From Candidatus Bathyarchaeota archaeon (GTDB lineage: Archaea; Thermoproteota; Bathyarchaeia; TCS64), in NCBI GenBank assembly GCA_030613835.1, contig JAUWLH010000076.1:1-7236 (forward strand): DNA of 7,236 bases. The letters run 5' to 3'. The notes below the pieces were generated by a model. The model saw only the letters and a program-made list of their open reading frames with translations. It had not been told where the DNA came from and did not search any database. Made by a program: the position numbers and the translations under genes. Shown piece by piece: positions 1 to 5,660 of the stretch. The first letter of the stretch is position 1; each line of letters starts with the position of its first letter.

Positions 1-1
1 C

Positions 2-814
2 TTGTCCTTCGGCGCACACACTGGCAACGGTACGGTCGAGATGTACGAAGGTAGGGAGGGAGGGCATCTAAGGACAATCTCAGGTGTCCCTGGGGCAAGC
101 GGGGTATTGTGTGCTCAGGCTGAAAAACTAGTATTGGCGGCTTCGAGGGGTGCAGGAAAAGTCCTCGTATTAGACGGCGAAACGGGGGCCACGATCCGAG
201 AAATACGGGTTGGTTCGAAGCCTAATGGTCTCGCTTGGGATAGTCGTAGGCATAGACTCCTAGCCGCGGATGTCGGTGACAACCATATTAGAATCGTCGA
301 TCCGGGAGATGGAAGCCTCATAGGCGATCTCCCATTGCCTGGGAGACCACGTTGGTGTAAATACTCAAGCACCTTGGATAGGTTTGTGGTGAACGTTCAT
401 GACCCATCCACGTTGGCTATCGTTAACCCAGAGACGATCAGTGTTGAGACGTTGATACCCATACCTGTGGTTGGTCCTCATGGAATTGACATCGATGAGG
501 AGAGTGGCGTCGCCTACGTCGCATGCGACGGGGGAGCTGTTGTCTCGGTTGACCTTGAGAAGAGGAGGATGTTGGATAAAGTGGGGATTCATCCCAACCC
601 GGATGTTGCATGGTTGAACATAGATCTGGGGCTGCTTTACTGTGCTAACTCCAAGCCCGGTGTAGTCCAAGTCGTGGATGTTAAGGAGATGAGGATCAGG
701 GAGGAGGTCCTTACTGAAGAGGGGTGTCACACTGTTTCATTCCATCAGGAGGCGCAGACTCTCCACGCGTATCTTCCTAGAAGCTGTAAGGTGGCATTCT
801 ATAAGGAATACTAG
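2..814 (+). CDS. YVTN-type beta-propeller protein (5' partial)
   Basis: The 270 visible residues are built from repeated beta-propeller blades. Units such as KVLVLDGETGATIREIRVG (about 53-71) are followed by a PNGLAWD...RLLAADVGDNHIRIVD strand set (about 74-100). Further blades start near 117, 157, 200 and 240. The pattern 'value over time, then name of the variable, then expected location in the record' matches the YncE/YVTN and SMP-30-like propellers, which serve as binding or scaffold modules and are often extracytoplasmic. No catalytic residues can be assigned. The frame is open to the left edge, and the TTG at base 2 is only the first possible start inside the window, so the true N-terminus, including any signal peptide, is probably upstream. 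The C-terminus (HTVSFHQEAQTLHAYLPRSCKVAFYKEY) looks complete. Its last codons overlap the opposite-strand MCM relic. The family is well supported; the function is unknown. Confidence 0.8.
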   Translation: MSFGAHTGNGTVEMYEGREGGHLRTISGVPGASGVLCAQAEKLVLAASRGAGKVLVLDGETGATIREIRVGSKPNGLAWDSRRHRLLAADVGDNHIRIVDPGDGSLIGDLPLPGRPRWCKYSSTLDRFVVNVHDPSTLAIVNPETISVETLIPIPVVGPHGIDIDEESGVAYVACDGGAVVSVDLEKRRMLDKVGIHPNPDVAWLNIDLGLLYCANSKPGVVQVVDVKEMRIREEVLTEEGCHTVSFHQEAQTLHAYLPRSCKVAFYKEY

Positions 815-1142
815 TTACTCCTCCACATGCACACGCCAAGATTGTGGTTATCCCGTTCTTTGCTATTGGATAAAACTGTTGCTCCATAGCGGTTTCCAGT
901 ACAGACCTTGACTCGTGGCTCATCTTGTCTAGCTTGTCAATGTGAAGATGCCTTTGATCCGCCTTCACCAAGGCTCCTTCAAGGACAGCTGGAGCACCGT
1001 TTTGAACGGTTACCAATGCTGTTAACCCGTCTATGTTTACACCAGTACTCGTAACAGAGACCACGCCACCCAGAGCTTCCGCGCTTGGCTGTAGCTGTGT
1101 CTTCCCTGTACCTGGGTCGCTGATGAGTAAAATGTGGACGCC
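777..1142 (-). pseudogene. Relic of an MCM replicative helicase (AAA+ ATPase core)
   Basis: Read from 1142 down to a TAG at 777-779, one frame gives 121 residues. They follow the MCM ATPase core in order: HILLISDPGTGKTQL is Walker A with the MCM-specific DPGT context (residues 3-17). GLTALV (39-44), AVLEGALVKAD (52-62), then LHIDKLDKM at the Walker B site (66-74) and SVLETAMEQQFYPIAKNGITTILA (80-103) follow. The family normally reads IDEFDKM, so the catalytic Walker B glutamate is lysine here. An in-frame TAA at 1143-1145 lies directly before the fragment, and no ATG, GTG or TTG exists before GTG 1064, which would cut off Walker A. The N-terminal MCM domain, the sensor 1 asparagine region, the arginine finger and the C-terminus are absent. 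Homology fades near 812, and the remaining codons read through the end of the convergent propeller gene. It is therefore a dead internal fragment, not a helicase. The MCM assignment is firm; its origin (duplication or element-borne copy) is inference. Confidence 0.85.
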
Positions 1143-1164
1143 TTAAACTAAAAGGTTTTAAAGG
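1141..1164. terminator. Imperfect A/T-rich hairpin at the SDR 3' end
   Basis: CCTTAAAC and GTTTTAAAGG form an imperfect inverted repeat around a short loop. It spans the SDR stop codon (1158-1160) and the junction with the MCM relic. It could act as a 3'-end structure for the minus-strand SDR transcript, but the pairing is short and interrupted, so this is a weak call. Confidence 0.25.
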
Positions 1165-1928
1165 AAATCTCTTCGTCCGCCATCAAATAGAAGGATTTTT
1201 CCGGTAACGTATCTCGATTTATCGCTTGCGAAGAACAGAACCGCGTTGGCAATGTCATCAGGGGTGCCAGTTATCCCCAGAGACGACGCGTTTCTCCTTC
1301 CCTCAAGCACCTTTTCGTATTCTTCATCGCTCCGGTTACCTCTCAGCATAACAGTGTCAACTGCTCCAGGCGCGACACAGTTAACGTTAATATTATGTTT
1401 TCCAAGGTCATAGGCTGCACTTTTAGTAAGTTGAATAACACCTGCTTTTGAGACGGCGTAGCTAGTCTCACCGGACATAGCTATACCAAACCCCGAGTTT
1501 GAAGAAATGTTAACTATCTTTCCATAATTCCTCTCTACCATGTACCTTGCGGCTATCTGAGAACAAAGGAAGACGCCTTTGAGGTTTACATCCATTTGTT
1601 TATCCCATATCTCATCAGTGGTCTCAAGTAATGACCCTCCAAAGGCTACCCCTGCATTGTTAACGAGAATATCGACCTTGTCGAACGCGTTAACTGTGGC
1701 TTTGAACATGTCCTCAACCTCTTCCCTTTTCGAGACATCGCATTGCACAGCTATAGCCTTCCCTCCCATCTGCCTAATGGAGTTAACCACCTCATCCGCT
1801 TCGTCTTGGCTCTTACGATAATTAATAGCCACCGCGCAGCCGCCTTCCGCGAGGGCTAATGCAACAGCTCTCCCAATCCCACGGGAAGCCCCAGTTACAA
1901 CCGCTACCTTATCCTTGAAATCTAACAA
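1158..1928 (-). CDS. Short-chain dehydrogenase/reductase (FabG-like)
   Basis: This is a 256-residue classical SDR, an NAD(P)(H)-dependent cytosolic oxidoreductase of the usual length. The Rossmann nucleotide-binding motif TGASRGIG is at 12-19, CDV near 63-65, NNAG at 90-93 and the structural/catalytic Asn of DVNLKG at 115. The catalytic Ser (NISS, about 143), YAVSK with Tyr157 and Lys161, the APG turn at 186-188 and a C-terminal VTGKILLFDGG are all present. The tetrad is complete, so the enzyme should be active. It resembles 3-oxoacyl-ACP reductase FabG and related sugar/alcohol dehydrogenases, and the substrate cannot be read from sequence. Archaea lack a classical fatty-acid synthase, so a FabG role need not apply. 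The start is TTG at 1928; an in-frame TGA lies immediately upstream, and the protein begins at the normal SDR start (LDFKDKVAVVTG). No strong Shine-Dalgarno is visible. It appears to be transcribed alone. Confidence 0.93.
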   Translation of the reverse strand: MLDFKDKVAVVTGASRGIGRAVALALAEGGCAVAINYRKSQDEADEVVNSIRQMGGKAIAVQCDVSKREEVEDMFKATVNAFDKVDILVNNAGVAFGGSLLETTDEIWDKQMDVNLKGVFLCSQIAARYMVERNYGKIVNISSNSGFGIAMSGETSYAVSKAGVIQLTKSAAYDLGKHNINVNCVAPGAVDTVMLRGNRSDEEYEKVLEGRRNASSLGITGTPDDIANAVLFFASDKSRYVTGKILLFDGGRRDFL

Positions 1929-2046
1929 TCAAAACCACTTTTCCAAGAGATACAATTGGTTATTGAATAAGTAATTATTGGCTTTCTCTAGGAGGAGGAT
2001 GTCTAGCTCGATTCTTGTTGCGCACGCATATTGATGTAATAATGAA

Positions 2047-2376
2047 TTAGATAGCTAGTTGTTCGATTAATTCTAAAACATCTAGTTCATGTTTATCTAG
2101 AAACCCAATGAGGTTATTCCATAGCCAAGGTCTCTCTTTGAATACTGGATGTTCCTCTTCAAGATCAGCTTTCGACTCTATGAATCCTGCTAAAGAGTCT
2201 GCGAATATTAATGCCTCATTTAGTAGATTTTCTGGTTTAACGCTTGTTCGATAATCATGTGCTTGAATAGCATGAATCGCATCTTGAGGTAGTCTATTTC
2301 CTAATTGTTCAGACGCTTTCATACCATGCTGTGAGTAATCATTGATTTGGTCATAGTCGCGCGCACGCACGCCCAA
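2047..2376 (-). CDS. N-terminally truncated HD-domain protein
   Basis: The 109-residue product matches the second half of a small HD-domain phosphohydrolase. DYSQHGMKASEQL (13-25) corresponds to the usual HGLxGAEIL helix with metal-ligand His17. LPQDAIHAIQAHDYRTS (29-45) corresponds to the LPEEIVxAIxxHN/HD helix. LLNEALIFADSLAGFIES (51-68) carries the last ligand Asp60. The family normally has about 60-80 more residues in front, containing the first helices and the diagnostic LLHDID/HDxG motif. Here the reading begins at TTG 2376 (or GTG 2370), just after where that motif should be, and an in-frame TAA lies about eight codons upstream. The missing part cannot lie further up, because the divergent DUF362 gene begins at 2441. 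It is probably a 5'-truncated, catalytically dead gene, although a TATA-like block 25 bases upstream would permit a leaderless transcript. The C-terminal helix (HELDVLELIEQLAI) looks intact. Confidence 0.65.
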   Translation of the reverse strand: MGVRARDYDQINDYSQHGMKASEQLGNRLPQDAIHAIQAHDYRTSVKPENLLNEALIFADSLAGFIESKADLEEEHPVFKERPWLWNNLIGFLDKHELDVLELIEQLAI

Positions 2377-2393
2377 TGAGTGATCCAGAGTAG

Positions 2394-2408
2394 GTATTTA
2401 TTTTATAC
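2394..2408. promoter_or_regulatory. Divergent TATA-like block between HD and DUF362 genes
   Basis: On the minus strand this reads TATAAAATAAATA, a good TATA-type box, centred about 25 bases before the TTG at 2376. In archaea transcription starts about 25-27 bases after the box centre, so the HD transcript would be leaderless or nearly so. On the plus strand the same block reads TATTTATTTTATA, about 38 bases before the TTG of the DUF362 gene, allowing a leader of roughly 12-14 bases. One A/T block may serve both genes. This rests on sequence and spacing only. Confidence 0.45.
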
Positions 2409-2440
2409 TCACCACAAGATAGTCACCATAGTGTTGTTTA

Positions 2441-3409
2441 TTGTCCTCTTCAAGTGTCTCAAATAGCCCAAGGGTCGCCCTGGTCAAAGGATCTGACCCG
2501 TTTACGACGACATCCCAGGTCTTGAAAATAATTCATGACGACATTCAATTTGAGCCAAATGACCGAATCCTCATCAAACCTAACTGTGTCAGACCTGTAG
2601 CGCCCAACACGGGAGTCACGACTGATGCAGGAGTCGTCGAGGCAATCATAGAGTTCCTCCATGATAAAGACGTGTGGAATATCGTCATCGCTGAAGGCGG
2701 CAACCCTGGAACAGACAAGGCATTCAAGGTAACAGGATTGAAGGATCTTGAAAAGAAACATGGGGTGGAACTTGTAAACCTGAACAAAGATACGTGGGAG
2801 GAAATCCCTATTCCCGAGTCCGTTGCCTTGAACAAGGTCAAAATCGCAAGAACGGTTCTTGAGAGTGACCGTATTATCAATGTTCCAAAGTTAAAGATCC
2901 ACCATATGGCCCAAGTTACACTTTCACTGAAGAACCTAATGGGAGTAATTGTAGGTAATAGAGGCTTGATAATGCATGATAAGCTTGACGAGAAGATCGT
3001 TGACCTTGCCTCACTTTTTAAGCCGACCTTGAACGTGGTGGACGGAATCATAGGAGCTGAAATGGACGAGGTCGTTGGGAGCCCCGTAGATTCCAATGTG
3101 ATCATCGCTGGTGTCGATATGGTCTCTGTGGACACTGTTGGCTCTGCCGTAATGGGTCTGGACCCGACCTCGATAAGGCATATCCAATTAGCAGCAGAAA
3201 GGGGGCTTGGAGTAGCGAGACTTGACCATATAAATCTATGTGGCGACCCTATCGAGGCCGTGATGAAAAAGTTCAGTACGGAGTACTCCGCTAGAAAGCT
3301 GAAGACCTACGGATTAACTAATCCTCTCTCAGAGGCTGACCATGTTTTTATGAAGAACCGTTTTGCCAACCGTGATCCACACGTAGAGGACCTGTACAGA
3401 AAGAACTAG
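2441..3409 (+). CDS. DUF362 domain protein
   Basis: The 322 residues carry the conserved DUF362 pattern. RVALVKGSDP is at 11-20, ILIKPNCV at 43-50, GVTTD at 58-62 and IVIAEGG at 81-87. IINVPKLKIHHMAQVTLSLKNLMG follows at 145-168, NVVDGIIGAE at 198-207 and AGVDMVSVDTVGSAVMG at 223-239. DUF362 proteins are widespread in archaea and anaerobes, frequently fused to a C-terminal 4Fe-4S ferredoxin module. Here no CxxCxxC cluster motif follows the domain, so this is the short form without an iron-sulfur module. The biochemical role of the family is not settled. The start is TTG at 2441, the first possible one after an in-frame TAG at 2429-2431. No Shine-Dalgarno is visible, fitting a short-leader transcript from the block near 2400. 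The gene is monocistronic and divergent from the truncated HD gene. The family call is secure; the function is unknown. Confidence 0.92.
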   Translation: MSSSSVSNSPRVALVKGSDPFTTTSQVLKIIHDDIQFEPNDRILIKPNCVRPVAPNTGVTTDAGVVEAIIEFLHDKDVWNIVIAEGGNPGTDKAFKVTGLKDLEKKHGVELVNLNKDTWEEIPIPESVALNKVKIARTVLESDRIINVPKLKIHHMAQVTLSLKNLMGVIVGNRGLIMHDKLDEKIVDLASLFKPTLNVVDGIIGAEMDEVVGSPVDSNVIIAGVDMVSVDTVGSAVMGLDPTSIRHIQLAAERGLGVARLDHINLCGDPIEAVMKKFSTEYSARKLKTYGLTNPLSEADHVFMKNRFANRDPHVEDLYRKN

Positions 3410-3413
3410 GACC

Positions 3414-3431
3414 GAATACCCTTGTGTATTC
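3414..3431 (+). terminator. Small hairpin just after DUF362 stop
   Basis: GAATAC (3414-3419) and GTATTC (3426-3431) form a perfect 6-bp stem with a 6-base loop, five bases past the DUF362 stop codon. No T-run follows, so it is more likely a 3'-end structure than a full terminator, and it may be chance. Confidence 0.3.
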
Positions 3432-3603
3432 CATGTTATGCGCGCTCATTTTACCAGTATCGATACAATAAGGAAAGAACGAGATGGATAATCCCTCTAC
3501 GAGTTCAAAGAGAAAACCATTATCCAATAAAACGTAGCTCTTTAATCGAATATTTATTCCCCACTTCACAGGTGTGGATTGAACCCTCCTAGTCTCCTCT
3601 CAT

Positions 3604-3624
3604 GGACTGGGTTCGAACCCGTCC
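3604..3624. other. GGGTTCGAACCC hairpin resembling a tRNA T-arm
   Basis: GGAC and GTCC flank GGG-TTCGAA-CCC, giving a 7-bp stem interrupted by one unpaired T. The TTCGAA loop recalls the tRNA T-loop. About 25 bases to the left, 3571-3588 contains GGATTGAACCC, the reverse complement of GGGTTCAATCC, also T-arm-like. I could not fold a complete tRNA with acceptor, D and anticodon arms on either strand, so this could be a degraded tRNA fragment or a chance palindrome. Apart from the hairpins, the 252 bases between 3409 and 3662 show no gene. Confidence 0.3.
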
Positions 3625-3661
3625 GCAGGTGAATAGGATAACGAGAAAAGTATCCCCAGAA

Positions 3662-4648
3662 TCAGATGAACAAGTTTCTGAATTGGGGAGTAAAGAGTGA
3701 AGGTATTCCCCCTGTATGCCAAAAGAGAACCTTGTCCTCTTTCCTGTATACCCCTTTCCGAACTAAATCAATCAACCCAGCCATTCCTTTTCCCGTATAG
3801 ATCGGGTCTAAAAGAATACCCTCCGTTTGAGCAACCATTTTAACTGCCTCGATCATCCCATCGGTTGGGGCGGCGTATCCCTCCCCGAAATAATCAGAGT
3901 TAACGTTGATATCTTGTGGCCTGCAGGTATAATCAAAGTTTACATGAGACGCGGTCCCGTTTATCAGCTCACATAGCCTATCTTTCCAGCCAGGTATGCG
4001 TTCGCTGATGGCAATCCCCTTTAACTCAACATCCGAGTTTAGGGCTTTAACCCCAACAAATAGACCAGCGTATGTACCAGCCGCACTTGATACGATCACC
4101 TCGTCAAGGTCGATATTCTGCTGTTTAAGCTGGTCGTCCAACTCCATGAATGCGTTTACGTATCCAGCACAGCCCTTTGGGACTGAGCAGAACTTGTGGA
4201 TAACATAAGGATGACGCCCCGCTTCCCGATACTCCTGGGCTGCTTTTTCCATTTTAGGCCCCAGTTCGTCCTCTTCTCCACCAACATAACGGAGTTCAGC
4301 GCCGAGTATTTCCGTGAGTAAAGAGTTTCCATTAACTTCTTGAGGCTGCTCACCGCTGATCAGTAAAATGATTTCCAGTCCCACCTTATTTGCGGCTGCG
4401 GAGGTCTGCCTGACATGATTTGAGAAAGGATTGGCACCAGTAATAATCACGTCGGCTTTCATCTTCAACGCGTCCCCGATCAAAAACTCAAGCATTCTCG
4501 TCTTATTTCCCCCAGTTGCCAACCCGGTCATGTCATCCCGTTTCATGTAGATTTGAGGACCTCCTAACTTCTTTGATAGATTTTCCAAGAGTTCTATTTG
4601 TGTGGGTAAGAACGCGAGTTTTACTCGTGGTAAATGTCCAAGATCCAT
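3662..4648 (-). CDS. D-cysteine desulfhydrase / ACC deaminase family PLP enzyme
   Basis: This is a fold-type II PLP enzyme of normal length (328 residues from the ATG at 4648). The start region LPRVKLAFLPTQIELLENLSKKLGGPQIYMKRDD is typical. GGNKTRMLEFL carries the PLP Schiff-base lysine, Lys49. SNHVRQT at 76-82 is the substrate-carboxylate/PLP-stacking segment, and SSAAGTYAGL at 187-196 is the phosphate-binding loop. LDPIYTGKGMAGL (280-292) and HTGG (311-314) complete the active site. Family members release H2S, ammonia and pyruvate from D-cysteine, or deaminate 1-aminocyclopropane-1-carboxylate; the two activities differ at few positions. Without an alignment I favour D-cysteine desulfhydrase, the more common annotation in archaea. 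TTG at 4657 would add only three residues, so the ATG is preferred. The protein is cytosolic. The gene is divergent from the nitroreductase, and no operon partner is seen. Confidence 0.9.
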   Translation of the reverse strand: MDLGHLPRVKLAFLPTQIELLENLSKKLGGPQIYMKRDDMTGLATGGNKTRMLEFLIGDALKMKADVIITGANPFSNHVRQTSAAANKVGLEIILLISGEQPQEVNGNSLLTEILGAELRYVGGEEDELGPKMEKAAQEYREAGRHPYVIHKFCSVPKGCAGYVNAFMELDDQLKQQNIDLDEVIVSSAAGTYAGLFVGVKALNSDVELKGIAISERIPGWKDRLCELINGTASHVNFDYTCRPQDINVNSDYFGEGYAAPTDGMIEAVKMVAQTEGILLDPIYTGKGMAGLIDLVRKGVYRKEDKVLFWHTGGIPSLFTPQFRNLFI

Positions 4649-4700
4649 TGCATTCAAGCTTCCAAGAAATCCAGTATACTCAAAGAGGGATAACGATTTG

Positions 4701-4710
4701 GATTAAATAA
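4701..4710 (-). promoter_or_regulatory. Candidate TATA box for the PLP enzyme gene
   Basis: The minus strand reads TTATTTAATC, centred about 58 bases before the ATG at 4648. Transcription would start near 4680, giving a leader of about 30 bases that includes GGAAGC just before the TTG at 4657. The position is plausible but the match is moderate. Confidence 0.35.
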
Positions 4711-4831
4711 CCATACTTCTCGGACCTGAGTCAAACTCCCGCGCGCTCCAAAACGATGCAATTTATGTTAAACACTTGGTACTGCCCCATGATGGAAGAA
4801 TATTAGGTAAAGGATCTCTTCAAATATCTCG

Positions 4832-4861
4832 AGTAAATAATCCATAATTTTATCCTCTCTT
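4832..4861 (+). repeat. Intergenic A/T repeat copy R1 (promoter position)
   Basis: The 16-base core TAATCCATAATTTTAT occupies 4838-4853. It is preceded by AGTAAA and followed by CCTCTCTT. The core is identical to copy R2. Its A/T block is centred about 39 bases before the nitroreductase ATG, a workable TATA-box position with a leader near 13-15 bases. Confidence 0.65.
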
Positions 4862-4887
4862 CTCTCTGTGTCTCATGTGAATCGAAC

Positions 4888-5397
4888 ATGGATGAGTTAG
4901 AAGCTATTTTCGCAAGGAGAAGCATACGAAAATACACCTCTGATCCAGTGGCAGATACAGACATCAATCAACTATTAGAAGCAGCCATGGCTGCACCAAG
5001 CGGAGGAAACCGAAAACCATGGCACTTTATCATTATCAAAGATAGAGTCACCCTGAACAATCTAGCGGAAAATCATCCTTACGGGAAAATGCTATACGAG
5101 GCACCTTTATGTATAGCTGTCTGCGGTGACCCAAGCTTAACACCGTTACCAAGAAACTTTGTACCCCAAGACTGCTCAGCTGCCACCATGAACATACTCC
5201 ATGCCGCTGTCGCTCTTGGCCTGGGTGCTGTGTGGATTGGACTAGCCCTAGATGAACACTTTGACATGGCCCGCAAATATTTAGGCATCCCAGAAAACAT
5301 CATACCTCACAATCTGATAGCCATAGGTCACCCCGCAGAACAAAAAGAACCTAGAACACAGTATGATGAAATGCGTATACATAATGAGAAATGGTGA
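4888..5397 (+). CDS. Nitroreductase family FMN-dependent oxidoreductase
   Basis: The 169-residue protein is a compact nitroreductase-fold flavoenzyme, cytosolic and probably a homodimer that binds FMN at the subunit interface. RRSIRKY (10-16) and APSGGNRKPWHFIII (36-50) are the usual N-terminal FMN phosphate/ribityl contacts. QDCSAATMNILHAAVALGLGAVWIG (94-118) is the central helix plus the glycine-rich segment. IAIGHPAEQK (144-153) is the C-terminal FMN-binding strand and turn. The length suits the short subfamily common in archaea and anaerobes, whose physiological substrates are mostly unknown (quinones, nitro compounds, other NAD(P)H-linked reductions). The ATG start at 4888 gives the canonical MDELEAIFARRSIRKY. 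No strong Shine-Dalgarno is seen, but the repeat R1 offers a TATA-like block about 39 bases upstream. It is transcribed away from the PLP enzyme gene and is followed by an array of A/T repeats. Confidence 0.93.
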   Translation: MDELEAIFARRSIRKYTSDPVADTDINQLLEAAMAAPSGGNRKPWHFIIIKDRVTLNNLAENHPYGKMLYEAPLCIAVCGDPSLTPLPRNFVPQDCSAATMNILHAAVALGLGAVWIGLALDEHFDMARKYLGIPENIIPHNLIAIGHPAEQKEPRTQYDEMRIHNEKW

Positions 5398-5427
5398 ATA
5401 TCATCTAAAAGGGAAATGAAGCACTGC

Positions 5428-5450
5428 GCAGCTAATCCATAATTTTATGG
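5428..5450 (+). repeat. Intergenic A/T repeat copy R2
   Basis: The core TAATCCATAATTTTAT at 5433-5448 is identical to R1. The flank GCAGC before it and the G after it match copy R4, so R2 and R4 agree over 22 bases apart from one inserted A. It starts 36 bases past the nitroreductase stop. Confidence 0.65.
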
Positions 5451-5460
5451 TATCAAACAA

Positions 5461-5476
5461 AGTAAATAATTTTATC
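5461..5476 (+). repeat. Deletion derivative of the A/T repeat (R2b)
   Basis: AGTAAATAATTTTATC equals the R1 sequence AGTAAATAA-TCCATAA-TTTTATC with the seven bases TCCATAA removed. Its ATAATTTTAT core begins 27 bases after that of R2 and 26 bases before that of R3, making a three-unit array. Confidence 0.5.
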
Positions 5477-5485
5477 TTTGGATTC

Positions 5486-5509
5486 TAACCCATAATTTTG
5501 TCCTCACTT
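5486..5509 (+). repeat. Intergenic A/T repeat copy R3
   Basis: TAACCCATAATTTTGT (5486-5501) differs from the core at two positions and is followed by CCTCACTT, shared with the inverted copy R5 and nearly with R1. Its A/T block is about 35 bases before the GTG of the 37-codon ORF. An additional TTTATAAA box lies directly after it at 5508-5515. Confidence 0.55.
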
Positions 5510-5530
5510 TATAAAGCAATTTTTTTTGAG

Positions 5531-5644
5531 GTGGCGGGCATCTTTAAAAAGGAAGGAGTTGTCTCTGCTGATGCTGCCAAGACGCTTGAGGCGCTGGGGC
5601 TGTCACCACAGTTCAGATCAATAAAGGAAAGGATAGGAACGTAA
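5531..5644 (+). CDS. Unrecognised 37-codon ORF or 3' gene remnant
   Basis: From GTG 5531 the frame gives 37 residues, beginning VAGIFKKEGVVSADAAKTLE and ending in QFRSIKERIGT. The frame is open upstream to a TAA at 5486-5488. The segment stands out as about half G+C in an A/T-rich gap, and the peptide looks coding: charged, helical, with no low-complexity runs. GAGGTG (5528-5533) resembles a Shine-Dalgarno sequence but overlaps the GTG, so it cannot serve it. The ORF ends 16 bases before the cupin start and could be the leading gene of a two-gene unit. Equally, it could be the C-terminal end of a larger gene whose 5' part was replaced by the repeat array. I do not recognise the family. Confidence 0.35.
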   Translation: MAGIFKKEGVVSADAAKTLEALGLSPQFRSIKERIGT

Positions 5645-5646
5645 AC

Positions 5647-5651
5647 AGGTG
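5647..5651 (+). promoter_or_regulatory. Shine-Dalgarno AGGTG for the cupin gene
   Basis: AGGTG complements the archaeal 16S rRNA tail (CACCT) and lies nine bases before TTG 5661. It supports that start, which otherwise sits after a run of A residues. Confidence 0.5.
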
Positions 5652-5660
5652 TAAAAAAAA

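Noticed and set aside
1579..1821. Plus-strand open frame within the SDR gene
   Set aside because: It is antisense to the catalytic and cofactor motifs of the SDR, and its product is low-complexity Ser/Thr-rich.
2545..3135. Long minus-strand open frame opposite DUF362
   Set aside because: Its translation is rich in Ser/Thr/Ile with no domain, and it lies antisense to a clearly conserved gene, so it is a shadow frame.
3560..3631. A complete tRNA gene
   Set aside because: T-arm-like palindromes are present, but no acceptor stem, D-arm or anticodon stem can be paired with them on either strand.
2441..4648. A functional sulfur-metabolism cluster of DUF362 plus D-cysteine desulfhydrase
   Set aside because: The genes are convergent, separated by 250 bases with hairpins, and no other sulfur genes are near, so there is no support for co-function.
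5433..5509. Short regularly spaced repeats as a CRISPR array
   Set aside because: Only three imperfect units, with cores of about 16 bases and spacers of about 10, no cas genes, and other copies scattered singly elsewhere.
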